Shown here piece after piece: positions 40,956 through 49,855 of a stretch of 64,000 nucleotides of DNA; within the stretch, counting starts at the first letter, position 1; every line of letters starts with the position of its first letter. The stretch spans positions 124,001-188,000 of the forward strand of contig NZ_JALHAP010000082.1 in the NCBI RefSeq assembly GCF_025215095.1, given 5' to 3'. Both the position numbers and the translations under genes were made by a program. The notes below the pieces were generated by a model that saw nothing but the letters and a program-made list of their open reading frames with translations, did not search any database and was not told where the DNA came from. The DNA comes from Dryocola boscaweniae (GTDB taxonomy: Bacteria > Pseudomonadota > Gammaproteobacteria > Enterobacterales > Enterobacteriaceae).

Positions 40956-41612
40956 ATGTCTGATAACGACTCTTTGCAACAGATTGCGCATCTGCGCCGT
41001 GAATACACCAAAGGTGGCCTGCGCCGCCGCGATCTTACCGACAAGCCTCTCGACCTCTTTGAACGCTGGCTTGGCCAGGCCTGTGAAGCAAAACTTGCCG
41101 ATCCCACCGCGATGGTGGTGGCGACCGTTGATGAAAACGGCCAGCCGTATCAGCGTATCGTGCTGCTCAAACATTTCGACGAACGCGGCCTGGTGTTCTA
41201 CACCAACCTCGGTTCACGCAAAGCTCATCATCTGGAAAACAACCCGCGCATCAGCCTGCATTTTCCCTGGCATATGCTTGACCGCCAGGTCATGGTGCAG
41301 GGCACGGCAGAACGCCTGTCAACGCTTGAAGTGGTGAAATACTTTCACAGCCGCCCGCGTGACAGCCAGATTGGCGCATGGGTGTCTAAACAATCCAGCC
41401 GTATTTCCGCACGCGGGGTGCTGGAGAGCAAATTCCTCGAACTCAAACAAAAATTCCAGCAGGGCGATATCCCGCTGCCGAGTTTCTGGGGCGGCTACCG
41501 GGTTTCTGTAGACCAAATGGAATTCTGGCAGGGCGGCGAACATCGCCTGCACGATCGCTTTTTATACCAGCGCGAAGGGGATGCCTGGAAAATCGACCGC
41601 CTCGCCCCATAA
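40956..41612 (+). CDS. pdxH: Pyridoxine/pyridoxamine 5'-phosphate oxidase
   Basis: 218 residues, as in E. coli. FMN-binding split barrel with NPRISLHFPWHMLDRQVMVQ in the centre and the C-terminal signature FWQGGEHRLHDRFLY. It oxidises PNP or PMP to PLP, the last step of vitamin B6 synthesis. PLP users and salvage genes (pdxY) lie nearby. Confidence 0.97.
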   Translation: MSDNDSLQQIAHLRREYTKGGLRRRDLTDKPLDLFERWLGQACEAKLADPTAMVVATVDENGQPYQRIVLLKHFDERGLVFYTNLGSRKAHHLENNPRISLHFPWHMLDRQVMVQGTAERLSTLEVVKYFHSRPRDSQIGAWVSKQSSRISARGVLESKFLELKQKFQQGDIPLPSFWGGYRVSVDQMEFWQGGEHRLHDRFLYQREGDAWKIDRLAP

Positions 41613-41633
41613 CGCTGAGGAATTATTGCGTTA

Positions 41634-41668
41634 AGCGCTGGCACTCCGTGGGCTGGCGCTTTATTCTA
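41634..41668 (+). terminator. Probable terminator of pdxH
   Basis: AGCGCTGGC/GCTGGCGCT stem with two G-U pairs and a 9-base loop, followed by TTATTCT. It lies before tyrS, suggesting that tyrS has at least partly its own promoter. Confidence 0.5.
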
Positions 41669-41755
41669 TGTCCCCTTAAGAATTTAACTCCTTTCGCCAG
41701 CAGGCGAAAAGCCGTGTACCGGCAAAGGTGCAGTCGTAAATACATGGAGAATTTG

Positions 41756-43030
<1,275 letters not shown>

Positions 43031-43044
43031 TTAAGAAAGACCAG

Positions 43045-43080
43045 AAGGGCGTAGGATTGCAATCCACGCCCTTTATTTTT
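43045..43080 (+). terminator. Terminator of tyrS
   Basis: AAGGGCGT/ACGCCCTT with an inner GGATT/AATCC stem, followed by a T-rich run ending TATTTTT. It ends before the pdxY start at 43117. Confidence 0.85.
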
Positions 43081-43116
43081 GCCATAAACACAACAAGCTG
43101 TTGATCCGGATTAGAA

Positions 43117-43977
43117 ATGAAAAACATCCTTGCCATCCAGTCTCATGTGGTATTCGGTCACGCCGGCAATAGTGCCGCCGAATTCCCAATGCGCCGACTG
43201 GGCGCCAACGTCTGGCCGTTGAATACGGTTCAGTTTTCCAATCATACCCAATACGGGAAATGGACCGGCAGCGTCATGCCTGCCAGCCACCTCAGCGACA
43301 TCGTGCAGGGGATTGCGGATATCGGCCAGCTACAGCGCTGTGATGCGGTGCTGAGCGGCTACCTTGGCTCAGCCGAGCAGGGCGAACATATTCTGTCTAT
43401 CGTGCGTCAGGTGAAAGCGGCGAACCCGAATGCGAAGTACTTTTGCGATCCTGTAATGGGGCATCCGGAAAAAGGCTGTATCGTGGCGCCAGGCGTTGCA
43501 GAGTTCCATACGCGCTGCGCCCTGCCTGCAAGCGACATTATCGCGCCTAACCTGCTGGAGCTTGAAATCCTGAGCGGTCACGCCGTGAACTCGGTTGAAG
43601 AGGCTGTAAGCACCGCACGCGAACTTATCGCTCAGGGGCCGCAAATCGTGCTGGTGAAACATCTGGCGCGCGCGGGCTATCAGCAGGATCGTTTTGAAAT
43701 GCTGCTGGTGACGGCGGAAGAAGCGTGGCATATTCACCGCCCGCTGGTGGATTTTGGCGAGCGTCAGCCAGTCGGCGTCGGCGATGTCACAAGCGGGCTG
43801 TTGCTCGTGAAATTGCTACAGGGCGCCACGCTGCGTGAAGCGCTGGAACACGTAACCGCCGCAGTTTATGACGTAATGGCGGTGACCAAAAAAATGGGCG
43901 AGTACGAACTGCAACTGGTGGCCGCCCAGGAAGGCATTGCGAAGCCTGAACACTATTTTACGGCGGTTAAGCTGTAA
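43117..43977 (+). CDS. pdxY: Pyridoxal kinase 2 (PdxY)
   Basis: 286 residues of the ribokinase-like vitamin B6 kinase family. MKNILAIQSHVVFGHAGNSA is the N-terminal substrate region, and FGERQPVGVGDVTSGLLL contains the ATP-binding G-D segment with the catalytic Asp. It phosphorylates pyridoxal to PLP in salvage. It follows tyrS, as in E. coli. Confidence 0.97.
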   Translation: MKNILAIQSHVVFGHAGNSAAEFPMRRLGANVWPLNTVQFSNHTQYGKWTGSVMPASHLSDIVQGIADIGQLQRCDAVLSGYLGSAEQGEHILSIVRQVKAANPNAKYFCDPVMGHPEKGCIVAPGVAEFHTRCALPASDIIAPNLLELEILSGHAVNSVEEAVSTARELIAQGPQIVLVKHLARAGYQQDRFEMLLVTAEEAWHIHRPLVDFGERQPVGVGDVTSGLLLVKLLQGATLREALEHVTAAVYDVMAVTKKMGEYELQLVAAQEGIAKPEHYFTAVKL

Positions 43978-43981
43978 AAAT

Positions 43982-44006
43982 AACGCCCTCGTATCGAGGG
44001 CGTTTT
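43982..44006. terminator. Bidirectional terminator between pdxY and gstA
   Basis: AACGCCCTCG/CGAGGGCGTT, a perfect 10-bp stem with a three-base loop, with AAAAT before and TTTTA after. Confidence 0.85.
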
Positions 44007-44007
44007 A

Positions 44008-44610
44008 CTATAAACCTTCCGCAGCCAGAGCCGCTTCGACAGCCGGGCGTGCCTTCATGCGCGCCATAAATGCCTCTATGTTGCTCAGTCCGTTCATCTC
44101 AAGCTTAACGGCGTACGCCCAGCGCAGTACGGTAAACAGGTAGGCATCCGCCACGCTAAAACGCAGGCCCATCAGCCACTGTTTATCGTTCAGCTCTTCA
44201 TTTACGTACTGCAGCTTTTTCTCCAGCGCTTTACGGGCAATCACTTTGTACTCTTCAGGCGTGGCGGGGTTGAACAGCGGCGTAAAACCTTTATGCAGTT
44301 CGGTTGCGATATAGTTAAGCCATTCGAGCGTGTGGTAACGCGTCATGCTGCCGGCGGGCGCAAGGAGTTGACGATCGGGAACTTTGTCGGCCAGGAACTG
44401 GACGATGGCGACGCCTTCGGTGAGCAGCGAGCCGTCATCAAGCACCAGCGCGGGAACCTGGCCCTTGGCGTTAATCTCAAGATAATCATCTCCCGCTTCG
44501 GTTTTCTTGTTCGCCAAATCAACTTTGACCAGCGAGAAGTCAATGCCGGTTTCGCGCAGGACGATATGAGGGGAGAGGGAACAGGCACCAGCTTTATAAT
44601 ACAGTTTCAT
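44008..44610 (-). CDS. gstA: Glutathione S-transferase, beta class
   Basis: 200 residues (E. coli GstA has 201). The beta-class catalytic Cys is at position 10 in YYKAGACSLSPHIVLRE, and the QVPALVLDDGSLLTE segment binds glutathione. C-terminal all-helical domain ends in a short AEGL tail. ATG at 44610 is the family start; codons upstream to 44655 have no homology. It lies between pdxY and dtpA, as in E. coli. Confidence 0.95.
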   Translation of the reverse strand: MKLYYKAGACSLSPHIVLRETGIDFSLVKVDLANKKTEAGDDYLEINAKGQVPALVLDDGSLLTEGVAIVQFLADKVPDRQLLAPAGSMTRYHTLEWLNYIATELHKGFTPLFNPATPEEYKVIARKALEKKLQYVNEELNDKQWLMGLRFSVADAYLFTVLRWAYAVKLEMNGLSNIEAFMARMKARPAVEAALAAEGL

Positions 44611-44661
44611 TACTAAACTCCTGTGGGCGCTACGGTACTTCATGTTAGTCCCCATACAGGC

Positions 44662-44694
44662 AAAAAAAAAGCCGTTAACAGTGAAGCTAACGGC
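44662..44694 (-). terminator. Terminator of dtpA
   Basis: On the - strand GCCGTTA/TAACGGC stem with a ten-base loop, followed by nine consecutive Ts. It is 26 bases downstream of the dtpA stop. Confidence 0.88.
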
Positions 44695-44719
44695 TGAAAA
44701 TCAAATGTTTCCCGCTACA

Positions 44720-46222
44720 TTACGCGGTGACGGTTTTCTTAGCGCTTTCGATCTCATCGCTGTGCGTCATGCGGTTCAGCTTCGGCGCGATGGCAAACAT
44801 CAGCACGGCGATAACGCCGGTCGCGATACCAATCTGCATGAAGACATGACCATACACGGCCAGAGACTGCAGCGGGTCGGTGACGTTATCAGGCACGGCC
44901 ATCAGGTTGGCGACCTTACCGGCGATGATGGCAGCGCCAGCGGTAGTCAGGAACCAGCTACCCATGATAAAGCCCATCAGGCGCTGTGGAACCAGTTGCG
45001 CAACCATTGCCAGACCCAGACCGGAAATCATCAGCTCGCCGATGCTCTGCAGCGCGTAGCTCAGCACCAGCCAGCTTACGGAAACGATACCCGCGTCGGA
45101 GGCGAATTTTGCGCCCAGCGGCAGCACGAGGAACGCCATGGAGCACAGCGCCATGCCGATAGCGAACTTGTGCGGCATCGGCAGGCGGTCGCCCATTTTG
45201 TTATAGATAGCGGCAAGAATAGGGCTGCCGATCATAATCCAGAACGGGTTCAGCGCCTGGAATTGCTCCGGCTGGAAGGTGATGCCTAAAATGGCATGCT
45301 CAACGTTACGGATAGCGAAGAAGTTCAACGACGTTGGCATCTGGCTATAGAGCACGAAGAAGACGATAGCCTGCATCATCAGTACGAACGCTACTATCAT
45401 CTTACGACGCGCGGCGTCTTTCATGGCGATAGCTTCTTTCGCGAAGATAATCACGATACCCAGCGCAACCACGCCAAGCACCATGCGCGCGATGCCCTGG
45501 TTGTGCAGCAGCCAGGTAGCGACGGTCGCCAGAATAACGACGCCGGCGATAGTGGCAGCAAGCTTACCGAAGTGAACCGGCTCAAAGTCAGGTTTGGAAC
45601 CGTAGTCTTTAACCCATTTTTTGCAGAACATGAAGTTCACAAGCGTAATCAGCATGCCCACAAAGCTCAGCGAGAACGCCACGCTCCAGCCGAACTTCGC
45701 GGCAAGCCACGGCGTCGCCAGCATGGAGAAGAAAGAGCCGATGTTGATGGACATGTAGTACATGGTAAAGGCGCCATCAAGACGCGGGTCATCTTTCTCA
45801 TAGCAGGTGGAAAGCAGGGAGGAAGGGTTAGCCTTAAACAGGCCGTTACCTACGGCGATAGTCGCCATACCCATATAAACGATGCCGGCATTGTGGCCGG
45901 AGAAAGCGACAAGCGCGTAGCCAACGGCCAGTACGATAGTACCGAGCACGATGACGCGTTTGGTGCCGAGAACTTTGTCACCCAGCCAGCCGCCGATAGC
46001 GACCATGCCGTAAACCAGCGCGCTAAAGGATGAGAACAGCGTGATGGAGTCCGCCTCGGACATCCCGAGCATTTTGACCAGATAGACGGCCATAATGCCC
46101 TGTAGGCCATAGAAACCAAAACGTTCCCAAAGTTCGATTGAGAAAATCAGATAAAACGATTTCGGTTGTTTGAAAGCGTTCAGGCTAACGCTTTCTGCTG
46201 GTTTATTGTTTGCAGTCGACAC
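44720..46222 (-). CDS. dtpA: Dipeptide/tripeptide:proton symporter DtpA
   Basis: 500 residues, equal to E. coli DtpA (TppB), with 14 membrane spans of the POT family. The proton-coupling ExxER motif is in SIELWERFGFYGLQGIMA. It starts with GTG at 46222 (STANNKPAESVSLNAFKQPK), preceded by AGAGGT with a six-base gap; the frame is open further upstream without support. It follows nth in the same direction after an unusually long 616-base region with a good CRP site. Confidence 0.95.
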   Translation of the reverse strand: MSTANNKPAESVSLNAFKQPKSFYLIFSIELWERFGFYGLQGIMAVYLVKMLGMSEADSITLFSSFSALVYGMVAIGGWLGDKVLGTKRVIVLGTIVLAVGYALVAFSGHNAGIVYMGMATIAVGNGLFKANPSSLLSTCYEKDDPRLDGAFTMYYMSINIGSFFSMLATPWLAAKFGWSVAFSLSFVGMLITLVNFMFCKKWVKDYGSKPDFEPVHFGKLAATIAGVVILATVATWLLHNQGIARMVLGVVALGIVIIFAKEAIAMKDAARRKMIVAFVLMMQAIVFFVLYSQMPTSLNFFAIRNVEHAILGITFQPEQFQALNPFWIMIGSPILAAIYNKMGDRLPMPHKFAIGMALCSMAFLVLPLGAKFASDAGIVSVSWLVLSYALQSIGELMISGLGLAMVAQLVPQRLMGFIMGSWFLTTAGAAIIAGKVANLMAVPDNVTDPLQSLAVYGHVFMQIGIATGVIAVLMFAIAPKLNRMTHSDEIESAKKTVTA

Positions 46223-46838
46223 ATATACCTCTTTTTTTACATCCCACTTTAACAGGAGTTTTATAAGCGTGATGCCCTGTGACATTCACTTTATTGTTAT
46301 GAAGGGAGGGGGAAACGGCGGGTAATGTTCACTATCTGCAGGCATCAGGCAAGAGGTTTGCAATACTCTGTTACATATATCCTGGGCGGGATAATGCTCT
46401 TTTCAGAGAAATGTTATTCAGCGTTAAATTTTAATATTTGAATCTTTACAGAGTAAATATCTCTTAAGCCAGGCCGAAAGAACCGCGTTAGTGATATGTC
46501 CTGCTGTTTAAGCTTAAAGGCAGTGATATGGGCCAGTCATTAAGAAACATCCAGTTTAATGTATTGGTTCATATCGCGTATCAATAACGATCGCCATGAA
46601 TCTTCGACAAAAAAATGACCAAAAATTAACATGGAGTTATCAAAGTGATCTGTGTCACATATATATAGAAAATTCTTATCGTAAAAAAACGATTAACCTG
46701 GTGAGGTGATTATCTTCAACAGGATATAAACGGCATCGCAAAGGTTTGTGAAACAAACCATTGTTAATGGTCGTATTTAAGGTGGGTGTAAAGATCGTTT
46801 AGGGGCAGACCGTCAGTTGCCTGACCCAGAGACAGAAA
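46223..46838. other. 616-base region between nth and dtpA
   Basis: No convincing gene. It holds a CRP site (46641-46662), AT-rich runs suitable for a promoter just after it (ATATATAGAAAATTC, and a GTAAAAAAACGATTAAC stretch), and a 19-codon ATG ORF at 46528-46587 that lies on the strand opposite to dtpA and is not supported. The distance suggests a long dtpA leader or several promoters. Confidence 0.5.
46641..46662. promoter_or_regulatory. CRP site upstream of dtpA
   Basis: AGTGA-N6-TCACA, a near-consensus CRP box (GTGA and TCACA halves intact) about 420 bases before the dtpA start. A remote promoter or control of an unannotated transcript are both possible. Confidence 0.6.
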
Positions 46839-47474
46839 TTATGTGTCGGTTTTATCTTTGTATTCACACAAATCTTCAATAATGCATGAGCCGCAGCGCG
46901 GTTTGCGGGCAATACAGGTATAACGGCCATGCAAAATCAGCCAGTGATGGCAGTCAACTTTAAATTCTGCAGGAACCACTTTAAGCAGCTTATCTTCCAC
47001 CTGTTCGACGTTTTTGCCCGGAGCGAAGTTAGTCCGGTTACAAACGCGGAAAATATGCGTATCCACGGCGATTGTCGGCCAGCCGAAAGCGGTATTCAGC
47101 ACCACGTTAGCCGTTTTGCGGCCAACGCCGGGCAGCGCTTCCAGCGCCGCGCGGTCTTCAGGCACTTCACCCTGATGCAACTCCAGCAACATGCGGCAGG
47201 TTTTAATCACGTTTTCCGCTTTGCTGTTAAACAGGCCGATGGTTTTGATATACGACTTCACGCCTTCCACGCCCAAATCAAGCATGGCCTGCGGCGTGTT
47301 AGCCACCGGATAAAGTTTGGCTGTGGCCTTATTTACGCTCACATCCGTTGCCTGTGCGGAAAGCAGCACGGCAATCAACAGCTCGAAAGGGGAGCTGAAC
47401 TGTAGTTCAGTCGTTGGGTTGGGGTTGTTATCGCGCAGACGCGTGAGGATCTCCAGCCGCTTAGTTTTGTTCAT
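46839..47474 (-). CDS. nth: Endonuclease III (DNA glycosylase/AP lyase)
   Basis: 211 residues, as in E. coli. Helix-hairpin-helix LPGVGRKTANVVL with the catalytic Lys, the Asp in TIAVDTHIFRV, and the [4Fe-4S] cysteines in CIARKPRCGSCIIEDLC. It removes oxidised pyrimidines in base-excision repair. It closes the rsx operon, 9 bases after rsxE, as in E. coli. Confidence 0.97.
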   Translation of the reverse strand: MNKTKRLEILTRLRDNNPNPTTELQFSSPFELLIAVLLSAQATDVSVNKATAKLYPVANTPQAMLDLGVEGVKSYIKTIGLFNSKAENVIKTCRMLLELHQGEVPEDRAALEALPGVGRKTANVVLNTAFGWPTIAVDTHIFRVCNRTNFAPGKNVEQVEDKLLKVVPAEFKVDCHHWLILHGRYTCIARKPRCGSCIIEDLCEYKDKTDT

Positions 47475-47483
47475 CGTGCTTCC

Positions 47484-48170
47484 TTATGCCTGCTCTGCAT
47501 TTCCCTTCACCGCCACGCTTTTAGCGGCGCGACGAGCCTTCATCTTTTCATCGATAAGGTATTTAACTGCCAGCATTAAACCGAGCCCAATAAAGGCGCC
47601 CGGCGGCAACATTGCCAGCAGGAAAGGCGTATCCGTATGAAAAATTTCAATGCGCAAGGCTTTCGCCCAGTTGCCGAGCAGGCCATCCGCACCGTCAAAC
47701 AGCGTGCCGTTACCGATAATTTCACGCAGGGAACCCAGCACGAACATCGCGCTGGTAGCCCCAAGGCCGATTGCAAAGCCGTCCAGCGCGGCCAGCGGCA
47801 CGCTACTTTTTGCCGCAAAAGCCTCCGCGCGCCCAATCACAATGCAGTTGGTGACAATCAGCGGGATAAAGATCCCAAGGGACTGGTACAGCCCGAACGC
47901 GTAGGCGTTAATAAGCATCTGAACGGTACTGACTACCGATGCGATAATCATCACGTAAATGGGGATACGAATCTCTGAGGGTACCCAACGGCGCAGGGCG
48001 GAAACGGCGGCGTTAGTTAAGGTGAGCACAAGCGTAGTGGCCAGACCCAAACCCAGCGCATTGGTAGCCGTAGAGGTTACGGCAAGCAGCGGGCAAAGTC
48101 CTAATAGCTGCACCAGGGCGGAGTTATTCTTCCACAGGCCCTGCACCAGAATTTCTTTTACATCACTCAT
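47484..48170 (-). CDS. rsxE: SoxR-reducing complex subunit RsxE
   Basis: 228 residues, six membrane spans, of the RnfE/NqrD family (NSALVQLLGLCPLLAVTSTA at the N terminus). Part of the Rnf-type inner-membrane complex that in E. coli keeps SoxR reduced. The start overlaps the end of rsxG by four bases, so translation is coupled. Confidence 0.96.
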   Translation of the reverse strand: MSDVKEILVQGLWKNNSALVQLLGLCPLLAVTSTATNALGLGLATTLVLTLTNAAVSALRRWVPSEIRIPIYVMIIASVVSTVQMLINAYAFGLYQSLGIFIPLIVTNCIVIGRAEAFAAKSSVPLAALDGFAIGLGATSAMFVLGSLREIIGNGTLFDGADGLLGNWAKALRIEIFHTDTPFLLAMLPPGAFIGLGLMLAVKYLIDEKMKARRAAKSVAVKGNAEQA

Positions 48171-48793
48171 GGTTGTGCTCCACAGGATGATAATTGTGAC
48201 AAACGCGGCGGGAGCGTTTGGGCGAAAAGCCCTGCGCGTTTGACCGCGTTGACTACCGCGCGCGGCGTAATGGTCGCGCCGGTAAACTGGTCAAACTGCC
48301 CGCCGTCTTTCTTCACCGCCCAGGCTGCGTCGTCCGCACCCTGGATAGTTTTTCCGGAAAAATGGGTGATCCAGTCGCTCAGGCGAAGCTCGATTTTATC
48401 GCCAAGGCCAGGCGTTTCGTGGTGTTCAGTAACGCGAGTGCCCAGTACTTTGCCTTTGAAATCTGCGCCGACCAGCAGTTGGATTGCGCCGGAATAGCCG
48501 TCGGGAGCGGTCACTTCCATCACCACGGCAACCGGCTCGTCGCTTTTGCGCGCAATATACATCTGACGCTCGCCCGCACCCAGTTGCGGATCGCTGACAA
48601 GGACACAGCTCTGCTGGATGTCGTTATCGTACATGTCGGCAGGCAAAACCTGATCGAATAATAATTTTTGCTGCAAAGCAGCCTGACGTTCGATAGTCGG
48701 CTTCGTCAGCTCGTTGACCACAGCCGTCAGCCCGGTTGCCAGCGCGGCGAAAATTGCCAGCGTAACGCCATGTTTTTTCATTGTTTTCAGCAT
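48167..48793 (-). CDS. rsxG: SoxR-reducing complex subunit RsxG
   Basis: 208 residues with one N-terminal membrane span (GVTLAIFAALATGLTAVVN) and a periplasmic FMN-binding domain. The threonine that carries covalent FMN is in FTGATITPRAV. The HHETPGLGDKIE segment is family-typical. Member of the Rnf-like complex. Confidence 0.96.
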   Translation of the reverse strand: MLKTMKKHGVTLAIFAALATGLTAVVNELTKPTIERQAALQQKLLFDQVLPADMYDNDIQQSCVLVSDPQLGAGERQMYIARKSDEPVAVVMEVTAPDGYSGAIQLLVGADFKGKVLGTRVTEHHETPGLGDKIELRLSDWITHFSGKTIQGADDAAWAVKKDGGQFDQFTGATITPRAVVNAVKRAGLFAQTLPPRLSQLSSCGAQP

Positions 48794-48802
48794 GACGATT
48801 CC

Positions 48803-49855
48803 TTAACGATGGCCGTAGACGCGCGGACGGGTGTAATAATCAATCAGCGGCACGGTGATATTCGCCAGCAGCACAGCAAAAGCCACCCCGTCCGGATAAC
48901 CGCCCCAGGTCCGAATCAACCACACCAGCAAACCTGCCAGAGCGCCAAAAATCAGGCGTCCGCGGTTGGTTGTCGATGCGGTAACCGGGTCGGTAAGAAT
49001 GAAAAAAGCACCAAACATCGTCGCGCCAGAGAAAAGATGAATGACGGGCGAAACGCATTTCTCCGGTGAAAATACCCAGCCAAGCGTTGCGCAAAGGGTC
49101 AGCGCCAGCAGAAAACTGACCGGGATATGCCAGCGGATAGTGCCGCGCCATAGCAGGAACGCGCCGCCCGCCATAAACGCCATATTTATCCATTGCCAGC
49201 CAAGCCCGGCCAGCACGCCGCCGTAGATGGGCGTATTGAGCAAATCCGCAGCCTGGTGGCCCGCGCGAACCCCGGTTTTGAAAGTATCGAGCGGCGTTGC
49301 CTGGCTTATGCCATCCACGCCCATGCGCAGTTGCGTCATGGTATCGCCCACCGCCGTGCTGCCGGTAAAGATAACGTGCAGAATATCAGTGATGCCCGGC
49401 ACCGTAGCGGCAATAGACTGTGGCGGCAGCCAGGAGGTCATTTGCACCGGGAAGGCAATCAGCAGCACAACGTAGCCGATCATCGCCGGGTTAAACGGGT
49501 TATGGCCCAGTCCGCCATAAAGTTGTTTGGCGATAATTACCGCAAAAACTGTTCCGAGAATCACCATCCACCACGGAGCGAGCGGCGGAATACTGGCTCC
49601 CAGCAGCAGGCCGGTCAACGCAGCAGAATTATCGCCAAGCGTAAGTCGCAGCGACTGTTTACGTAACTTCACCACCAGCGCTTCGGCAGCAACAGCGCTG
49701 AGAACGCCAAGCGCAATCTGAATCAGGCTACCCCAGCCAAACCAGAAACACAGCGCCGCGATGCCCGGTAAAGCGGCATAAGTGACCAGCAGCATAATTT
49801 TTGAGGTGCTGCGCTGGTTATGGGTATAGGGAGAGCTTGCGATTTTAAAAACCAT
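48803..49855 (-). CDS. rsxD: SoxR-reducing complex subunit RsxD
   Basis: 350 residues, about nine membrane spans, of the RnfD/NqrB family. GGLGHNPFNPAMIGYV and the SQATPLDTF segment, where FMN is linked to Thr in the family, are present, with ILTDPVTASTTNRGR near the end. It starts directly against the stop of rsxC (no spacer) and is followed by rsxG. Confidence 0.96.
   Translation of the reverse strand: MVFKIASSPYTHNQRSTSKIMLLVTYAALPGIAALCFWFGWGSLIQIALGVLSAVAAEALVVKLRKQSLRLTLGDNSAALTGLLLGASIPPLAPWWMVILGTVFAVIIAKQLYGGLGHNPFNPAMIGYVVLLIAFPVQMTSWLPPQSIAATVPGITDILHVIFTGSTAVGDTMTQLRMGVDGISQATPLDTFKTGVRAGHQAADLLNTPIYGGVLAGLGWQWINMAFMAGGAFLLWRGTIRWHIPVSFLLALTLCATLGWVFSPEKCVSPVIHLFSGATMFGAFFILTDPVTASTTNRGRLIFGALAGLLVWLIRTWGGYPDGVAFAVLLANITVPLIDYYTRPRVYGHR

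Noticed and set aside
46528..46587. 19-codon ORF (MGQSLRNIQFNVLVHIAYQ) in the dtpA upstream region
   Set aside because: A purine-rich sequence precedes it, but it is short, has no terminator or known homologue, and random ORFs of this size are common in AT-rich gaps.
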